Positions 45,142-54,118 of a stretch of 64,000 nucleotides of DNA are shown in pieces. The notes under the pieces were generated by a model. It was given only the letters and a program-made list of their open reading frames with translations. It had not been told where the DNA came from and searched no databases. Within the stretch, counting starts at the first letter, position 1, and each line of letters starts with the position of its first letter. The stretch is from Aureibaculum luteum. Lineage in GTDB: Bacteria > Bacteroidota > Bacteroidia > Flavobacteriales > Flavobacteriaceae. Location of the stretch: NCBI RefSeq assembly GCF_003449015.1, contig NZ_QRGD01000005.1, positions 1-64,000 on the forward strand, given 5' to 3'. Both the position numbers and the translations under genes were made by a program.

Positions 45142-47991
45142 ATGCCAAAGAATCCAGCCATCAAGTCCGTTTTAATTATAGGTTCAGGTCCCATCATTAT
45201 TGGTCAAGCCTGTGAGTTTGACTATTCAGGTAGCCAATCTATTCGGTCATTAAAAGAAGAAGGTATAGAAGTTACCTTGATAAATTCAAATCCTGCCACC
45301 ATAATGACAGATCCTTCTTTGGCGGATAATGTGTATCTAAAACCACTGACTACAAAATCTATTGTAGAAATATTACAAAACCATCCAAACATTGATGCTG
45401 TTTTACCAACCATGGGTGGACAAACAGCCTTAAACTTATGTATTGAAGCTCAAGATAAAGGGATTTGGGATGATTTTAATGTGGCCTTAATTGGTGTTGA
45501 TATTGACGCCATTAATATTACAGAAGACAGAGAGCAGTTTAGAAAATTAATGATTAAGATTGGTATTGGCCAAGCTCCGTCTACCACTGCAACTTCATTT
45601 TTAAAAGGAAAGGAAATAGCTCAAGAGTATGGTTTTCCTCTAGTAATTCGTCCTTCTTTTACCTTAGGAGGTTTTGGAGCATCAATAGTTTATGATAAAA
45701 AAGATTTCGATGAATTACTGAGTCGCGGATTAGAAGCTTCACCTATTCATGAGGTAATAATTGACAAGGCTTTATTAGGTTGGAAAGAATATGAATTAGA
45801 GTTATTAAGAGACAGAAACGATAATGTTGTTATTATCTGTACGATAGAAAATATGGACCCAATGGGGATTCACACTGGAGATTCCATTACCGTTGCTCCT
45901 GCCATGACATTATCTGATAAAACTTTTCAACGAATGCGTGATATGGCCATCCACATGATGCGTTCCATTGGTGATTTTGCTGGAGGTTGTAATGTGCAAT
46001 TTGCGGTGAGTCCTGACGAGAAAGAAGATATTATTGCTATTGAAATTAATCCTCGAGTTTCACGTTCTTCGGCATTGGCATCAAAAGCTACAGGATATCC
46101 TATTGCAAAAATTGCTACTAAATTGGCAATTGGATACCATTTAGATGAATTAGAAAATCAAATTACCAAAACTACTTCAGCCTTATTTGAGCCTGCTTTA
46201 GATTATGTAATTGTAAAAATACCACGATGGAACTTCGATAAATTTGAAGGTTCTGACAGAACGTTGGGCTTACAAATGAAATCTGTTGGTGAGGTAATGG
46301 GTATTGGAAGGTCTTTCCAGGAAGCTTTACATAAAGCTACACAATCACTTGAAATTAAGCGTAATGGAATTGGTGCTGATGGTAAAGGCGAGAAAGATTA
46401 TAATAAGATTATCGAGAAATTAACATATCCAAGTTGGGATCGTGTTTTTATTATTTATGATGCTATTCAAATGGGTATGCCGTTGAGTAGAATTCACGAA
46501 ATTACTAAAATTGATATGTGGTTCTTACGTCAATATGAAGAACTACACTTTTTAGAAAAGGAAATTTCTACCTATAGTTTACAGACTTTACCAAAAGACT
46601 TATTATTGGAAGCCAAGCAAAAAGGCTATGGAGACAGACAAATAGCTCACATGATTGATTGCTATGAGAGTGAAGTGTATAATAAACGTAAAGAACTCAA
46701 TATTAACCGTGTTTACAAACTAGTAGATACATGTGCTGCTGAATTCAAGGCTCAAACCCCTTACTACTACTCCACTTTTGAGAATAATAGTATCGTCAAT
46801 GGTGTAGCTTCAGCCGAAAATGAATCTGTTGTTACAGATAAAAAGAAAGTGATAGTATTAGGTTCTGGTCCTAATCGTATTGGACAAGGTATTGAATTTG
46901 ATTATTGTTGCGTACATGGTGTTATCGCTGCAAAAGAAGCAGGTTATGAAACCATAATGATTAACTGTAACCCAGAAACGGTTTCAACAGATTTTGACAC
47001 GGCTGATAAATTATATTTTGAACCTGTTTTTTGGGAGCATATTTATGATATTATTCAACTTGAAAAACCAGAAGGTGTTATAGTTCAACTTGGTGGACAA
47101 ACCGCATTAAAACTTGCTGAAAAATTAGAAAAATACGGAGTAAAAATTATTGGAACTTCATTTGAAGCACTAGATTTAGCAGAAGATAGAGGTCGTTTTT
47201 CACGATTGTTAGAAGAATTAGAAATTCCTTTTCCTCAATTTGGCACTGCCACAACGGCTGATGAAGCGTTGGCTGTCGCCGATGAATTGGACTTCCCAAT
47301 TTTGGTAAGACCTTCCTATGTATTGGGTGGCCAGGGTATGAAAATTGTTATCAATAAGGAAGAATTAGAAAACCATGTAGTTGATTTATTGCATAAAATT
47401 CCTAATAATGTTCTATTATTAGACCATTATTTAGATGGTGCTATTGAAGCGGAATCAGATTCTATTTGTGATGGTGAAGATGTGTATACCATTGGTATTA
47501 TGGAACATATTGAGCCTTGTGGTGTACACTCAGGTGATTCAAACGCTACATTACCAGCATTTAATATTGGTGAGTTCGTGATGCAACAGATAAAAGACCA
47601 TACTGTAAAAATTGCAAAAGCGTTAAAAACTGTGGGGCTTATTAATATTCAATTTGCCATAAAAGACGATATTGTTTATATAATTGAAGCCAATCCAAGA
47701 GCTTCTAGAACAGTTCCCTTTATTGCCAAAGCCTATGGTGAACCCTATGTAAATTATGCCACTAAAGTGATGTTAGGGGTTAATAAAGTAAAGGATTTCA
47801 CCTTTAATCCACAATTAAAAGGATTTGCTATTAAGCAACCTGTATTCTCGTTTAATAAATTCCCTAATGTGGATAAAAAACTAGGACCTGAAATGAAATC
47901 TACTGGTGAGAGTATCTTGTTTATTGATAGTCTTAAGGATGATCAGTTTTATGAGTTGTATTCTAGAAGGAAAATGTATTTGAGTAAGTAA
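45142..47991 (+). CDS. carB: Carbamoyl-phosphate synthase large subunit, lacking the C-terminal allosteric domain
   Basis: A 949-residue enzyme with two ATP-grasp halves. The first begins VLIIGSGPIIIGQACEFDYSG; the second begins VIVLGSGPNRIGQGIEFDYCC near residue 572. Both have ATP-grasp loops (RPSFTLGG; RPSYVLGGQGM) and Mg-binding EINPR/EANPR motifs. It makes carbamoyl phosphate for arginine and pyrimidines, with CarA as glutaminase. The protein ends at GPEMKSTGESILF...MYLSK, just after the second ATP-grasp. The roughly 120-residue MGS-like domain that binds UMP and ornithine in E. coli (1,073 residues) is absent. carA is not in the window. Confidence 0.95.
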   Translation: MPKNPAIKSVLIIGSGPIIIGQACEFDYSGSQSIRSLKEEGIEVTLINSNPATIMTDPSLADNVYLKPLTTKSIVEILQNHPNIDAVLPTMGGQTALNLCIEAQDKGIWDDFNVALIGVDIDAINITEDREQFRKLMIKIGIGQAPSTTATSFLKGKEIAQEYGFPLVIRPSFTLGGFGASIVYDKKDFDELLSRGLEASPIHEVIIDKALLGWKEYELELLRDRNDNVVIICTIENMDPMGIHTGDSITVAPAMTLSDKTFQRMRDMAIHMMRSIGDFAGGCNVQFAVSPDEKEDIIAIEINPRVSRSSALASKATGYPIAKIATKLAIGYHLDELENQITKTTSALFEPALDYVIVKIPRWNFDKFEGSDRTLGLQMKSVGEVMGIGRSFQEALHKATQSLEIKRNGIGADGKGEKDYNKIIEKLTYPSWDRVFIIYDAIQMGMPLSRIHEITKIDMWFLRQYEELHFLEKEISTYSLQTLPKDLLLEAKQKGYGDRQIAHMIDCYESEVYNKRKELNINRVYKLVDTCAAEFKAQTPYYYSTFENNSIVNGVASAENESVVTDKKKVIVLGSGPNRIGQGIEFDYCCVHGVIAAKEAGYETIMINCNPETVSTDFDTADKLYFEPVFWEHIYDIIQLEKPEGVIVQLGGQTALKLAEKLEKYGVKIIGTSFEALDLAEDRGRFSRLLEELEIPFPQFGTATTADEALAVADELDFPILVRPSYVLGGQGMKIVINKEELENHVVDLLHKIPNNVLLLDHYLDGAIEAESDSICDGEDVYTIGIMEHIEPCGVHSGDSNATLPAFNIGEFVMQQIKDHTVKIAKALKTVGLINIQFAIKDDIVYIIEANPRASRTVPFIAKAYGEPYVNYATKVMLGVNKVKDFTFNPQLKGFAIKQPVFSFNKFPNVDKKLGPEMKSTGESILFIDSLKDDQFYELYSRRKMYLSK

Positions 47992-48027
47992 TTAAAATTA
48001 CTTAAATTATTAGGTACTAGTTAAACC

Positions 48028-48816
48028 ATGTTCAATAAATTCTTTAAAAAAAAATCAGAGAAATCGATAGAAATTAAACAAGACTGGGCATCATACTTTA
48101 CAAGAGTTGATGATAAGCCTGCAAGTATTCGTTTAAATTTGGGACTTAATTCAGTTGCTCCTATTGAAAAATATGAAAACAGAGTTTGGTTTTCAATCCA
48201 ACTTTTAGATACTGATAGTAATGGATTTACAACAAGAGAGGAGTTTCCTGCAATCTGTCAAATTGAAAATGATATTTCAGAAGCTATAGAAAAAAAAGGT
48301 GCCATTGCTGTAGGTGCTTTAAAAACCAACGGGACTTTTGATTTATATTTTTATACTGCTGCAACTATAGACATTGCTGAATTGGCTGCCGCTGTTATGC
48401 AAAATCATCCAGATTACAGATATGCAACAGATACCAAAGTTGATACCAATTGGAGTGATTATTTTGATTTTCTATACCCTGCAGAATTCGAATATCAAAC
48501 AATTCTAAATCAAAGAGTACTTACAAATCTTGATAAAGAAGGGGATAATCCTGCAATTGAAAGAGCTGTAGATCATTGGTTATACTTTCAAACAGCAGCT
48601 GATAGAACAGCTTTTATAAGGGCTAGTGAAAATATAGGGTATAAAACCTTATCTCAAGAAAAAGTAACCAAAGACAATTATGCCTTTCAATTAAATATTT
48701 CTAAAGTAAGCAATGTTAATTGGAATACGATAAATGATAATGTTTGGGAACTCATTACTATGACCAAAGAAAACAATGGTGTTTATGACGGCTGGGGCTG
48801 TCCAATTGCAAAATAA
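48028..48816 (+). CDS. DUF695 / RraB-like domain protein (TIGR01619 type)
   Basis: A 262-residue cytoplasmic protein. The N-terminal half (about 15-135) matches DUF695 (QDWASYFTRVDDKPASIRLNLG, YFYTAATIDIAELAAAVMQNHPDYRY). The C-terminal half (about 170-260) has the RraB/ribonuclease-inhibitor-like pattern (NLDKEGDNPAIERAVDHWLYF...NNGVYDGWGCPIAK). RraB inhibits RNase E in E. coli; whether this protein inhibits any RNase is unknown. It lies 36 bp after carB and may be cotranscribed. Confidence 0.78.
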   Translation: MFNKFFKKKSEKSIEIKQDWASYFTRVDDKPASIRLNLGLNSVAPIEKYENRVWFSIQLLDTDSNGFTTREEFPAICQIENDISEAIEKKGAIAVGALKTNGTFDLYFYTAATIDIAELAAAVMQNHPDYRYATDTKVDTNWSDYFDFLYPAEFEYQTILNQRVLTNLDKEGDNPAIERAVDHWLYFQTAADRTAFIRASENIGYKTLSQEKVTKDNYAFQLNISKVSNVNWNTINDNVWELITMTKENNGVYDGWGCPIAK

Positions 48817-48922
48817 ATCTTTTTTTGAAAGTTCAAAAAGTATAGACTATCACCCTATTAATGTATTTTCTATTCGCAATTTTTAAAATTAGATTGCGTT
48901 TTAATATAAAAACCAATAGGCT

Positions 48923-50437
48923 ATGGCAAAACAAATATTATCTTTAATTTCCTTCTTTTTAATTTTTGTAAATACCATATCGGCCACCGACTATTATGTC
49001 TCAAACTCAGGTAACAACTCCAACACTGGATTATCGGAAAATCAAGCATTTTTAACAATACAAAACGTTGCAGATTTGGTAGTAGCCGGTGATGTAGTTT
49101 ATGTTTTAAATGGCACTTACATAGGTTTTGATGTAAGAGAAAAAAATGGTGATGCTAATCAATACATTACTTTCAAAGCCATTGGTAATAATGTAATTAT
49201 CAATCAAAAAGGTCCAAAACGAGATGATGGAATTAACATAGAAAATTGCAATTACATTATTGTCGATGGATTCATAGTTAATAATATGACCGGTAATGGT
49301 AATGGAATCCGTGTTGTAGTTTCCGACCATTGCATTGTACGAAATAATCGTTGCGACAATAACGCGGAACGGGCTATTTTTACTGGGTTTACTGATGACA
49401 TACTTATCGAAAATAATATTTGTTCAAATTCGGTAGACGAGCATGGAATATATGTTTCCAATAGCTCTGATCGGCCGATTATCAGATATAATGAATGTTT
49501 TGGCAATAACAGTATTGGAATTCACATGAACGGAGATCTTTCAGTGGGTGGTGATGGAATTATAAGTGATCCTCAGATTTATGGGAATATTATACATGAC
49601 AACAATAAAGCTGCTGGTATCAATATGGATGGTGTTGAAAACCCTATCGTATATAATAACCTCATTTATAACAATCATAACGCTCAAGGTATTGCACTTT
49701 TTCAAGGTGATGGTGCTATTGTGACTCATGGTGCTAAAATTTATAATAATACTATAATTGTTCCCTCGGACGGTAGATGGGGTATTCTAGTTCAAGCAGG
49801 TGCTAATATCAATACCGAAATTTATAACAATATTATTATCAACGAACATGCATGGAGAGGTTGTATTGCGACAGAATCAACATTACAATTTAAAAGTGAT
49901 TTTAATATTCTCAACGATAAAATGAGTAACAATGGTGATGGTTCATCTATTAGTTTGAGCGGGTGGCAAGCTTTAGGTTTTGACACCAATTCATTAATAG
50001 CAACTAATTTATCATCAATTTTTCTCGCTAATGAATCAAACAATTATCAATTAGCTGCAGGGTCACAAGCCATAGATAATGGTACTAATTTGGTGAATTC
50101 AATCGTTACTTACGATATCAATAAAAACGACAGACCAGCAGGTTCAACCTATGATATTGGAGCTTATGAATTTAATGCAACAGCTTCAATTGATGAAAAT
50201 AATCTTAGTGAGGTTATCGTCTTCCCAAATCCAACTTCGGATTATCTTTCGATAAAATTTGGAAATAACTTAAATGATATTATATATATTAATATTTACG
50301 ATGGCGTAGGCAAACGCATAACATCCTATAATTCGCCCAAAATGATGGATGTAAGGGGCTTGTCACCCGGATTGTATTTTCTAGAATTACAAACGAATAC
50401 AAATCAAATTATCAATAAAAAAGTAATCATTTACTAG
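48923..50437 (+). CDS. Type IX-secreted right-handed beta-helix protein
   Basis: A 504-residue protein with signal peptide (MAKQILSLISFFLIFVNTISA) and DUF1565-like opening TDYYVSNSGNNSNTGLSENQAF. A long right-handed parallel beta-helix follows, with asparagine ladders and units such as IYNNTIIV, IYNNIIIN and PIVYNNLIYNN (about 60-330). The last 75 residues are a type A sorting domain (VFPNPTSDYLSIKFG ... GLSPGLYFLELQT). The fold is that of polysaccharide lyases and epimerases. No catalytic triad can be assigned by eye. The sulfatase gene follows after 95 bp, suggesting joint work on a sulfated polysaccharide. Confidence 0.85.
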   Translation: MAKQILSLISFFLIFVNTISATDYYVSNSGNNSNTGLSENQAFLTIQNVADLVVAGDVVYVLNGTYIGFDVREKNGDANQYITFKAIGNNVIINQKGPKRDDGINIENCNYIIVDGFIVNNMTGNGNGIRVVVSDHCIVRNNRCDNNAERAIFTGFTDDILIENNICSNSVDEHGIYVSNSSDRPIIRYNECFGNNSIGIHMNGDLSVGGDGIISDPQIYGNIIHDNNKAAGINMDGVENPIVYNNLIYNNHNAQGIALFQGDGAIVTHGAKIYNNTIIVPSDGRWGILVQAGANINTEIYNNIIINEHAWRGCIATESTLQFKSDFNILNDKMSNNGDGSSISLSGWQALGFDTNSLIATNLSSIFLANESNNYQLAAGSQAIDNGTNLVNSIVTYDINKNDRPAGSTYDIGAYEFNATASIDENNLSEVIVFPNPTSDYLSIKFGNNLNDIIYINIYDGVGKRITSYNSPKMMDVRGLSPGLYFLELQTNTNQIINKKVIIY

Positions 50438-50453
50438 ACTTTTTCTATCTTCG
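50436..50453 (+). promoter_or_regulatory. Promoter-like 18-mer upstream of the sulfatase gene
   Basis: The 18-mer containing TATCTTCG, a variant of the Bacteroidota -7 box, occurs again unchanged at 52339-52356. It sits about 80 bp before the sulfatase start. No TTG stands at the expected -33 distance. Confidence 0.4.
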
Positions 50454-50532
50454 TAAGGTCCAATACGTAGGAACTCCCACGCGGCAAAGTTTTTACTTTG
50501 CATATCGTTACATACTATTAAAAGCATAAAAA

Positions 50533-52290
50533 ATGAACATTCAAAAAATAGTCATTGCTGTAATTTATTTACTTGTATTTACTCAATTTGGTATAGCTCA
50601 AAGTACCGAACATCCTAATGTTATCCTAATTATGACCGATGATCAGGGATATGGGGATTTGGGTAGTACAGGAAACCCACACGTAAAAACACCTGTAATA
50701 GATGGGTTGGCTAAAGAAAGTTTAAGGTTCAATAATTTTTATGTCTCTCCAGTTTGTGCTCCTACTCGAGCTAGTTTAATGACTGGACGGTATTCATTAC
50801 GCACAGGTGTTAGAGATACTTATAATGGAGGTGCAACAATGGCTTCTAATGAAGTAACCATTGCAGAAATGCTTAAACAGGCCAATTATACAACTGGAAT
50901 TTTCGGAAAATGGCATTTAGGCGATAATTACCCAAGCAGACCAAGCGATCAAGGTTTTGATGAATCTCTTATTCATCTTTCAGGAGGAATGGGCCAAGTC
51001 GGTGATTTTACAACTTATTTTAAAGGTGATAAGAGTTATTTTGACCCTATACTTTGGCATAATAATAAGAAAGAAGCTTATGACGGTTATTGTTCAGATA
51101 TCTTTACGGATAATGCCATTGAGTTTATCGAAAAAAATAAAGAGACACCTTTTTTCTGTTACTTGTCCTTTAACGCACCTCACACCCCGCTACAAGTTCC
51201 AGAGGAATACTATAAACAATATGCGAATATTGATCCGTCTTCAGGTTTTGAAAATGATGACAGGCCTTTTGTTGAAATGAACGAAAAAGATAAGGAAGAT
51301 GCTCGTAAAGTTTATGCCATGGTTACAAATATTGATGATAACTTAGGTAAACTTTTTAAAAAACTTGATGATTTAAATATTGCTGACAATACGTTGATTA
51401 TTTTTATGACCGACAATGGTCCACAACAAACAAGATACGTGGCCGGTATGCGTGGACGTAAAGGCAGTGTTTATAAAGGTGGTGTTAGAGTTCCTTTTTA
51501 CTTGAAGTATCCAATGGCATTTAAAGGAGATAAGGATATTGACAACTTAGCAACCCATATGGATGTTTTACCAACACTTTCGCAGATATGTAATGTTGAC
51601 TTACCCAAAGAAAAATCAATTGACGGAAAAAGTCTAGTACCAGTTATTATGGGAGAATCAATTAACTGGGACCATAGACCTTTATTTTTTTATTGGTCGC
51701 GTCGTTACCCTGAACTTTATAATAATATGGCGATACAAAAAGGAAATTACAAACTTGTTGGACATACTGATTATAATGCTGAAATTGAAAACTTCGAACT
51801 ATTCAATATTCATGAAGACCCTTACGAGCAAAAAAATATTATCTTAAATAATAAAAATACCGCGAATAAACTTAAGAAAGAACTTGACTATACTTATAAA
51901 GAGCTCATTAACTCTGAAAACCTCGTTAATCAACCAAGAATTATAATTGGAACCGATCATGATAATCCTGTTATTTTGAATAGAAATGATGCCAGTGGAC
52001 AACGTGGTATTTGGGATCAAGAAGAAATTTATGGTAAGTGGAAAGTTAGTATAAAAGAAGGCACCTATAATATCCGATTTAAATTTATAAAAAAGGTTAA
52101 GGCTAATGGAAAAATGTATTTGGAAACGAATACAATGGTAAACCAAATTGTAAATCAAATTGACAATACCGATATCATTGAGATGAATAATATTCATTTT
52201 TCAGATATGGATTGTGACTTAATACCTTTTTATAACATAGGGTCAAAAAAAATACTTCCATTTTGGGTAGAGCTTGAAAAAATTAACTAA
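50533..52290 (+). CDS. Exported sulfatase (S1 family)
   Basis: A 585-residue periplasmic or secreted sulfatase with signal peptide ending FGIAQ. The Ca-binding start IMTDDQGYGDLG is intact. The sulfatase signature CAPTRASLMTGR supplies the cysteine that is converted to formylglycine (CxPxR). GIFGKWHLGD and IIFMTDNGPQ are also in place. The C-terminal 110 residues form an extra beta domain. Formylglycine needs an activating enzyme (anSME or FGE) encoded elsewhere. The neighbour is a beta-helix protein, so a sulfated-glycan substrate is likely. No SusCD pair is nearby. Confidence 0.92.
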   Translation: MNIQKIVIAVIYLLVFTQFGIAQSTEHPNVILIMTDDQGYGDLGSTGNPHVKTPVIDGLAKESLRFNNFYVSPVCAPTRASLMTGRYSLRTGVRDTYNGGATMASNEVTIAEMLKQANYTTGIFGKWHLGDNYPSRPSDQGFDESLIHLSGGMGQVGDFTTYFKGDKSYFDPILWHNNKKEAYDGYCSDIFTDNAIEFIEKNKETPFFCYLSFNAPHTPLQVPEEYYKQYANIDPSSGFENDDRPFVEMNEKDKEDARKVYAMVTNIDDNLGKLFKKLDDLNIADNTLIIFMTDNGPQQTRYVAGMRGRKGSVYKGGVRVPFYLKYPMAFKGDKDIDNLATHMDVLPTLSQICNVDLPKEKSIDGKSLVPVIMGESINWDHRPLFFYWSRRYPELYNNMAIQKGNYKLVGHTDYNAEIENFELFNIHEDPYEQKNIILNNKNTANKLKKELDYTYKELINSENLVNQPRIIIGTDHDNPVILNRNDASGQRGIWDQEEIYGKWKVSIKEGTYNIRFKFIKKVKANGKMYLETNTMVNQIVNQIDNTDIIEMNNIHFSDMDCDLIPFYNIGSKKILPFWVELEKIN

Positions 52291-52338
52291 CCTCAAATAT
52301 CTACCTTAACAATTAATGACTATTGCAGCATAGTTGAA

Positions 52339-52356
52339 AGACTTTTTCTATCTTCG
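52339..52356 (+). promoter_or_regulatory. Promoter-like 18-mer upstream of the Pif1-like helicase gene
   Basis: Identical to 50436-50453, with TATCTTCG ending 4 bp before ATG 52361. If it is a -7 box, the transcript would be leaderless or nearly so. Confidence 0.4.
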
Positions 52357-52360
52357 CGGC

Positions 52361-54034
52361 ATGCAACAAGAAAAAGCCTTAGCGATTTTAAAATCTGGTA
52401 AAAACGTGTTTTTAACAGGTTCTGCAGGTACGGGTAAAACGTATGTCCTTAACGAATACATTAAGTATTTACGAGCCAGAAAAGTGCCAGTTGCCGTAAC
52501 GGCGTCAACAGGTATTGCTGCTACACATATGAATGGTATGACCATTCATTCATGGTCAGGCATTGGTGTTAAAGAACATCTTACTCAAGGAAATTTGGCA
52601 AGTATGAAAGCCAAAAAATACTTAAAAAAGAATTTAGGGAAAGCCGAAATACTAATTATTGATGAAATTTCAATGTTGCATAAGAACCAATTGAATTTGG
52701 TTGATAGAGTGTTACGTTATTTTAAAGATAATCAAGACCCATTTGGAGGCATTCAGGTGGTGCTCAGTGGTGACTTTTTTCAACTCCCTCCTATTGGTAA
52801 ATACAATGAAAAAAGTAGAGATAAATTTTCTTTTATGTCTGAGGCTTGGGTAAATGCTAATTTTAGTGTTTGCTATTTAACGGAACAATACCGTCAAAGT
52901 GATTCTAGCCTTAATGATATTTTAAATGAAATTCGTACAGGTAATGTATCACAACAGAACTTACAAATTTTAAAAGAGGCTACCGAGCACACGCTAGAAA
53001 AGAAAGAAGTACCTACTAAATTATTTACACATAATACCGATGTAGATAAGATAAACACGGAACATTTAGTGGAATTAGAAGGTAGAACTAAAACTTTTAA
53101 AGCCACAGCCAAAGGAAATATAAAATTAATTGACACCTTAAAAAATTCAGTGTTGGCTAGCGAAAATTTACAATTAAAAATTGGAGCTAAAGTGATGTTC
53201 GTAAAAAACAACTCTGAAAAAGGATTTGTAAATGGTACCTTAGGTAAGGTAACAGGATTTAATGCAGAAGGACATCCAAAAGTAAAACTATCTGATAAAA
53301 GAATTATTACGGTTGAGAAAGAAGATTGGTCAATTCAGGATGATCATAATAAAGTACTGGCCAGCTTCAGTCAATTTCCATTGCGTTTAGCTTGGGCAAT
53401 CACGGTTCACAAATGTCAAGGAATGACTTTAGATGAAGCTGAAATTGATCTATCCAAAACCTTTGAACGCGGACAAGGTTATGTGGCTTTATCACGTTTA
53501 AAAAGAATAGAAAACCTTCAATTAAAAGGTTTTAATGAAATGGCGTTAATGGTTGACCAACTGGCACATAAAGCAGATATTCGTTTTCAAGAACTTTCAA
53601 ATGATGTCGATCAAAAATATACTATTGATGCACTTAATATAATGGCTCCTGCCTTTATAAGAAGCTGTGGTGGGACTACAAATGTTAAGGATATTGATAA
53701 GAATAAGAAAAAAATTAAAGAGAAAAAGTCAACAAAGCAATCGACATATGATTTAACATTATCTTATTTACAGCAAAAAAAATCTATTGAAGAAATTGCT
53801 GAAGAAAGAGGCATGACAGCTGGTACGATTTCAGGTCATGTTATTCGACTTCGTAGTGATTACCCAAAAGAAGATTTAAGTTTCTACAAACCTAAAAAGG
53901 CACTTTTCAATAAAGTAAAGAAGGTGTATGAACTTCAATCTAAGGGTAATGAAATAAGTTCAAAAGTAATTTTTGACGCCTTAAATGGCGAAGTAAGTTA
54001 CCAAGATATTAAACTCTGTATTGCTTTTCTTTAA
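52361..54034 (+). CDS. Pif1-like DNA helicase with C-terminal helix-turn-helix
   Basis: From ATG 52361 the protein has 557 residues. Walker A is FLTGSAGTGKTYVLN and Walker B is ILIIDEISMLH. GGIQVVLSGDFFQLPPIG, YRQSD and the late LAWAITVHKCQGMTLDEAEIDLS are motifs of Pif1/RecD-type superfamily 1B helicases. The last 130 residues add an HTH_40 type domain (KSIEEIAEERGMTAGTISGHVIRL), common in the bacterial RecQ/Pif1 group. Likely roles are replication-fork or G-quadruplex processing. An upstream TTG at 52334 is the frame opening but lies inside the promoter-like 18-mer. Confidence 0.88.
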   Translation: MQQEKALAILKSGKNVFLTGSAGTGKTYVLNEYIKYLRARKVPVAVTASTGIAATHMNGMTIHSWSGIGVKEHLTQGNLASMKAKKYLKKNLGKAEILIIDEISMLHKNQLNLVDRVLRYFKDNQDPFGGIQVVLSGDFFQLPPIGKYNEKSRDKFSFMSEAWVNANFSVCYLTEQYRQSDSSLNDILNEIRTGNVSQQNLQILKEATEHTLEKKEVPTKLFTHNTDVDKINTEHLVELEGRTKTFKATAKGNIKLIDTLKNSVLASENLQLKIGAKVMFVKNNSEKGFVNGTLGKVTGFNAEGHPKVKLSDKRIITVEKEDWSIQDDHNKVLASFSQFPLRLAWAITVHKCQGMTLDEAEIDLSKTFERGQGYVALSRLKRIENLQLKGFNEMALMVDQLAHKADIRFQELSNDVDQKYTIDALNIMAPAFIRSCGGTTNVKDIDKNKKKIKEKKSTKQSTYDLTLSYLQQKKSIEEIAEERGMTAGTISGHVIRLRSDYPKEDLSFYKPKKALFNKVKKVYELQSKGNEISSKVIFDALNGEVSYQDIKLCIAFL

Positions 54035-54118
54035 GCATATATGATGCTGCCCCTCCTTTAACAAGATTTTAAACCTTTTTATTCTCTTTTTGTTTAGTTT
54101 TGTAGCAAATCATTCAAT

